Assembly: GCA_023435945.1 (NCBI GenBank) | Contig: JAEZLB010000374.1 | Coordinates: 1 to 17,199, forward strand | DNA length: 17,199 nt | Direction: 5' to 3' | Source of the DNA: Pseudomonadota bacterium | GTDB lineage: Bacteria; Pseudomonadota; Gammaproteobacteria; Burkholderiales; Burkholderiaceae_D | Part shown: positions 14,226 to 17,199 of the stretch, piece by piece | How positions within the stretch are numbered: position 1 is the stretch's first letter | How the letters are laid out: the number at the start of each line of letters is the position of its first letter | The notes under the pieces: generated by a model | Databases searched by the model: none | The model's input: only the letters and a program-made list of their open reading frames with translations | Told to the model about the DNA's origin: nothing | Program-made: the position numbers and the translations under genes

Positions 14226-14951
14226 ATGATAGAAATGAAAAACGTCAGCAAGTGGTATGGCAACTTCCAAGTCCTGGATGATTGCACTACACGTGTAGAG
14301 AAGGGCGATGTCATGGTCGTGTGCGGTCCTTCCGGCTCCGGCAAATCCACGCTTATCAAGACGGTGAATGGGCTCGAACCCTTCCAGAAAGGTGAAATTC
14401 TGGTCAATGGCATTTCCGTTGGCGATCCCAAGACTGATCTGCCCAAGTTGCGTGCCCGTATCGGGATGGTATTCCAGAGTTTTGAATTGTTTCCGCATTT
14501 GTCTATTCGTCAGAATCTCACCCTGGCGCAGATAAAGGTGCTGGGGCGCAGTGAGGAGGAAGCGGAACAAAAAGGCCTGAAGTATCTGGAACGGGTCGGC
14601 TTGCTCTCGCAGAAAGACAAGTATCCGGGGCAGCTTTCGGGCGGTCAGCAGCAACGTGTTGCGATCGCACGGGCACTATCCATGGATCCGATCGCGATGT
14701 TGTTCGATGAACCGACTTCCGCGCTGGATCCCGAGATGATTAACGAAGTGCTCGACGTCATGGCAAGGTTGGCACAGGAAGGTATGACCATGATGGTGGT
14801 CACTCACGAAATGGGGTTCGCCAAGAAGGTGGCCAATCGCGTCGTATTCATGGACCAGGGGGCGATTGTCGAAGATTGCTCCAAAGACGAGTTCTTTCAG
14901 TCACCTCGCTCGGAGCGCGCCAGAGATTTCCTGGCAAAAATCATTCACTGA
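14226..14951 (+). CDS. gltL: Glutamate/aspartate ABC transporter, ATP-binding protein
   Basis: This 241-residue ATPase of the polar amino acid uptake group powers GltJK from the cytoplasmic side as a dimer. All motifs are intact: Walker A GPSGSGKST (34-42), Q-loop Gln84, signature LSGGQQQR (137-144), Walker B AMLFDEPTS (157-165), D-loop SALD (165-168) and switch His194. The length is normal. The ATG at 14226 lies nine bases after the gltK stop, and AAGGGCGA serves as ribosome binding site. It is the last gene of the glt unit. No intrinsic terminator is evident in the 106 bases before pyrC. Confidence 0.95.
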   Translation: MIEMKNVSKWYGNFQVLDDCTTRVEKGDVMVVCGPSGSGKSTLIKTVNGLEPFQKGEILVNGISVGDPKTDLPKLRARIGMVFQSFELFPHLSIRQNLTLAQIKVLGRSEEEAEQKGLKYLERVGLLSQKDKYPGQLSGGQQQRVAIARALSMDPIAMLFDEPTSALDPEMINEVLDVMARLAQEGMTMMVVTHEMGFAKKVANRVVFMDQGAIVEDCSKDEFFQSPRSERARDFLAKIIH

Positions 14952-15024
14952 ATGACAAGGTCCTTTGTAGTGAATATTCCGTGCAGGGTTTAGGGTAGGG
15001 TATCGGCATCTCATGGTGCTCGGG

Positions 15025-15030
15025 TAAAAT
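15025..15030 (+). promoter_or_regulatory. Candidate -10 element of pyrC
   Basis: TAAAAT differs from the sigma-70 -10 consensus at one base and sits 28 bases before the pyrC ATG. No convincing -35 is present 16-18 bases upstream. If used, transcription would start near 15037, close to the CCC at 15040-15042, and give a leader of about 20 bases. Confidence 0.35.
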
Positions 15031-15057
15031 ACAGACAGTCCCAAACAAAGTACCGTC

Positions 15058-16110
15058 ATGTCTCAATCTTCCCAGCTCAGCACAATTACCCTGACCCGTC
15101 CAGACGACTGGCACCTGCATCTGCGCGATGGCGCGACGCTCGCCAGCGTATTGCCCGATACCGCGCGGCAGTTTGCCCGTGCCATCATCATGCCGAATCT
15201 GCGCCCGCCGGTAACCACTACCGAACAGGCGATTGCCTATCGCCAGCGCATACTCGCGGCGCTCCCGGCGGGCATGCAATTCGATCCCTTGATGGTGCTG
15301 TATCTGACTGATAACACCACGCCGCAAGAAATCCGTCTTGCCAAGGAAAGTGGCGTAGTTCACGCCGTGAAACTGTATCCGGCGGGTGCAACCACTAACT
15401 CCGACGCCGGCGTGACCGATCTGAAGAAATGCTACAAGACGCTGGAAGCCATGCAGGAAGTCGGCATGCCGTTCCTGATGCATGGTGAGGTGACTGATCC
15501 CGACGTGGATGTATTTGATCGCGAGGCGGTGTTCATCGATCGTATCCTGCAACCCCTGCGCCGTGATCTGCCTGCCTTGAAGACGGTGATGGAGCACATT
15601 ACCACCAAGGACGCCGCGCAGTATGTGATGGACGCAGAGGGTCCCATGGGCGCAACGATTACGCCCCATCACCTGCTTTACAACCGCAATGAACTCTTCA
15701 AGGGCGGCATTCGCCCTCACTACTATTGCCTGCCCATCCTGAAAAGGGAAGTCCATCGCCAGGCACTGGTCGCCGCCGCAACTTCCGGCAGCCCGCGCTT
15801 TTTCCTCGGTACGGATTCCGCACCGCATGCCAAAGGTATGAAAGAACACGCCTGCGGATGCGCTGGTTGCTATACCGCCTTGCATGCGATGGAGCTATAC
15901 GCCCAAGCCTTTGAGCAAGCCGGTGCGCTGGACAAGCTGGAAGGTTTTGCCAGCTTCCATGGTGCGGATTTCTACGGATTGCCACGCAATACGGGCACCG
16001 TGACCTTGAAGCGCGAAAGCTGGACCATTCCTGCTGAAGTACCGATGGGTGACAGCACCGTAGTACCGCTGGATGCAGGCACCACACTCAATTGGAAACT
16101 GGTCGCCTGA
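15058..16110 (+). CDS. pyrC: Dihydroorotase (class II)
   Basis: This enzyme cyclises N-carbamoyl-aspartate to dihydroorotate in pyrimidine synthesis. The 350 residues match the class II enzyme of E. coli (348), with every metal or catalytic residue shifted by two: His19 and His21 in WHLHLRDG, the carbamylated Lys105 in [14 protein letters not shown], His142 in MHGE, His180 in EHIT and Asp253 in GTDSAPH. It has no signal peptide and acts in the cytoplasm. The ATG at 15058 has no evident Shine-Dalgarno, but it gives the usual N-terminus, and the TAAAAT element upstream suggests its own promoter. The DUF3025 gene follows after 42 bases and is probably co-transcribed. Confidence 0.97.
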   Translation: MSQSSQLSTITLTRPDDWHLHLRDGATLASVLPDTARQFARAIIMPNLRPPVTTTEQAIAYRQRILAALPAGMQFDPLMVLYLTDNTTPQEIRLAKESGVVHAVKLYPAGATTNSDAGVTDLKKCYKTLEAMQEVGMPFLMHGEVTDPDVDVFDREAVFIDRILQPLRRDLPALKTVMEHITTKDAAQYVMDAEGPMGATITPHHLLYNRNELFKGGIRPHYYCLPILKREVHRQALVAAATSGSPRFFLGTDSAPHAKGMKEHACGCAGCYTALHAMELYAQAFEQAGALDKLEGFASFHGADFYGLPRNTGTVTLKRESWTIPAEVPMGDSTVVPLDAGTTLNWKLVA

Positions 16111-16152
16111 CACGCGACTAGCCTTGCCTTCTCATCCAATGCGGTACCAAGC

Positions 16153-16944
16153 ATGAGTGTGTCGATCTTGGCCGCCATAGACTGGAGTTGCCCTTGGCTG
16201 CAGCCTTTCCGCGAGCTCGCAGAGCCTATTGTCAATGCCAGTGACTGGCGGCAGGCTATCAACGCGGTCGCCGAAGAGCGTGGCGTGAAAAATCATCGCA
16301 ATTTGCCGCTGCATTTCGTGTCCCAGTCAGACCTGCCTTCCGGCATGGCTTATGAGACTTTCATTAGTGAAACTGGCTACGTGCCTACGCGGGATAACCT
16401 GCACGACTTTTTTAACGCGCTTGTATGGCTTCTATATCCTAGGACCAAGGCCCGGGTAAATGAATTGCAGGCTAAAGCTATTAAGGAGATGCGTGGCGTT
16501 ACTGCCATACGAGGAAGTTTAAGAGACGGGCTTACTCTGTTCGACGAAAACGGAGTGTTCTTTTTCGTGCAGGACGAGCGATACGAGATCATGTTGCGCG
16601 AACGGAAGTGGAAAGAACTTCTGTTAGACGAGCGTCATGCGTTTGGATCGGGATATGCCGTTTATCTATTTGGCCACGCATTAATCGAAAAGCTAGTAAG
16701 GCCTTATAAAGGCATTACTGCGCATGTATGGATTTGCAGGGACAATCGGATTGTCCGGTCTTTAAGCATGGCAGAGCAGCAGGATGCTCATGACCGGATG
16801 GTCGCTTTGAGCTTAACTAAAAAATTAAGTACGAAAGACTTTTTGCCTTTACCCGTATTGGGACTTCCTGAATGGGCAAGTGGACAAGATGAGCAGTTTT
16901 ATGCTGACGTAAAGGTGTTCCGAGGCCTGCGTACCTTAGGGTGA
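16153..16944 (+). CDS. DUF3025 domain-containing protein
   Basis: I recognise this 263-residue protein as DUF3025, a proteobacterial family of unknown function. The core signature is PTRDNLHDFFNALVWLLYP (78-96), followed by RTKARVNELQ (97-106). Other family blocks are LFDENGVFFF (129-138), GHALIEKLVRPY (174-185) and LPVLGLPEWA (233-242), then the C-terminal FYADVKVFR (249-257). No signal peptide or membrane segment is visible, so it is probably cytoplasmic. It starts 42 bases after pyrC with no clear Shine-Dalgarno. The part after about 16430 uses more AT-rich codons (TTA, AAA, AGT) than the 5' part or pyrC. A bidirectional terminator follows. Association with pyrC is positional only. Confidence 0.9.
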   Translation: MSVSILAAIDWSCPWLQPFRELAEPIVNASDWRQAINAVAEERGVKNHRNLPLHFVSQSDLPSGMAYETFISETGYVPTRDNLHDFFNALVWLLYPRTKARVNELQAKAIKEMRGVTAIRGSLRDGLTLFDENGVFFFVQDERYEIMLRERKWKELLLDERHAFGSGYAVYLFGHALIEKLVRPYKGITAHVWICRDNRIVRSLSMAEQQDAHDRMVALSLTKKLSTKDFLPLPVLGLPEWASGQDEQFYADVKVFRGLRTLG

Positions 16945-16992
16945 CTCTGCTGCCCAAGGAAAATCGTTGGAATAAACGTTGGTGCCTAAATA

Positions 16993-17023
16993 AAAAACCC
17001 CGCTACAACGTAGCGGGGTTTTT
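16993..17023. terminator. Bidirectional intrinsic terminator
   Basis: AAAAACCCCGCTAC (16993-17006) pairs perfectly with GTAGCGGGGTTTTT (17010-17023) around a three-base loop. The T-run on the right ends plus-strand transcription from pyrC-DUF3025. The A-run on the left acts as a T-run for the minus-strand porin gene. It lies between the convergent stops at 16944 and 17057. Confidence 0.95.
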
Positions 17024-17056
17024 CGTTCAATATTACTGGCTTAGGCCAGCAACGAA

Positions 17057-17199
17057 TTAGAACGAGTGACGCAGACCCACTGCAAAAGCAGTATTTTTGA
17101 CTTCGTTGGGGCCGCCATCCAGTTCCAGGTTGCCGAAGCGACCAGCGCGTGCGTACACGTAGGTGGTTTTAGCCAGGTTGTAGTTCACACCCAGAACAT
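17057..17199 (-). CDS. Outer-membrane porin, C-terminal fragment (continues beyond the window)
   Basis: Only the last 46 codons and the stop are present; the 5' part lies beyond position 17199. The visible sequence alternates polar and non-polar residues like beta-strands, with NYNLAKTTYVYARAG as one strand. It ends in AFAVGLRHSF, the terminal strand with the final phenylalanine that the BAM machinery recognises. This is the standard ending of general Gram-negative trimeric porins (OmpC-like) of Burkholderiales, which let small hydrophilic solutes cross the outer membrane. Pore specificity cannot be judged from this piece. Confidence 0.9.
   Translation of the reverse strand, partial: VLGVNYNLAKTTYVYARAGRFGNLELDGGPNEVKNTAFAVGLRHSF

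Noticed and set aside
14952..15024. Search for a terminator after gltL
   Set aside because: The nearly symmetric ACAAGG-T-CCTTTGT has no room for a loop, and no GC stem with a T-run was found.
14941..15885. Minus-strand open frame of 314 codons across pyrC
   Set aside because: Long, but antisense to pyrC, whose catalytic residues are all present. The translation is His/Arg/Gln-rich in the way typical of antisense frames of GC-rich genes.
1..17199. CRISPR arrays, tRNA genes, integrase or transposase genes, toxin-antitoxin or defence systems
   Set aside because: No spaced direct repeats, tRNA-like cloverleafs or such protein motifs were seen. Nearly all coding space is metabolic, transport or envelope genes.

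Overview
The window reads as ordinary chromosome of a Gram-negative betaproteobacterium, most likely order Burkholderiales and possibly family Oxalobacteraceae. This is inferred from recognised protein styles: a porin ending in VGLRHSF, a FadD beginning MEKFWLKSYP, a GltIJKL transporter beside glutamate dehydrogenase, DUF3025 next to pyrC, and the 5S rRNA sequence. No comparison could be run, so the taxon is tentative. No phage, insertion sequence, CRISPR array, tRNA or defence system is visible.

Layout. Positions 1-189 hold the end of a ribosomal RNA operon: the 5S rRNA and its terminator. Positions 344-2224 hold a divergent pair, an SMP-30/gluconolactonase-type lactonase (minus) and a 3-hydroxyisobutyrate/tartronate-semialdehyde dehydrogenase-family reductase (plus), which suggests sugar-acid catabolism. 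Positions 2332-4571 hold a minus-strand two-gene unit, an M20 amidohydrolase followed by a DUF2891 protein. A 386-base gene-free stretch (4572-4957) follows; part of it looks like it could be a dispersed repeat. Next come a PF10023-type lipoprotein metallopeptidase (4958-6040) and fadD (6159-7832). A hotdog acyl-CoA thioesterase converges on fadD (7892-8323, minus) and diverges from an Atm1-type ABC exporter (8405-10276).

Positions 10341-14951 form a glutamate block: gdhA, then the periplasmic binding protein gltI, the permeases gltJ and gltK, and the ATPase gltL. A strong terminator-like hairpin lies between gltI and gltJ and probably sets a high ratio of binding protein to membrane components. 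Uptake of glutamate/aspartate and its deamination to 2-oxoglutarate are therefore encoded side by side. pyrC (dihydroorotase) and a DUF3025 gene follow, and a bidirectional terminator separates them from the 3' end of a porin gene on the minus strand at the window edge.

I found no convincing new biological system. The points most worth a second look are regulatory or concern poorly known families: an inverted repeat that would mask the fadD ribosome binding site, the hairpin inside the glt operon, the possible repeat upstream of the lipoprotein gene, the M20-DUF2891 pair, and palindromes before gdhA and gltI. Three genes use non-ATG starts (TTG at 1313, GTG at 6159, GTG at 8323), each supported by a Shine-Dalgarno sequence or a conserved N-terminus.
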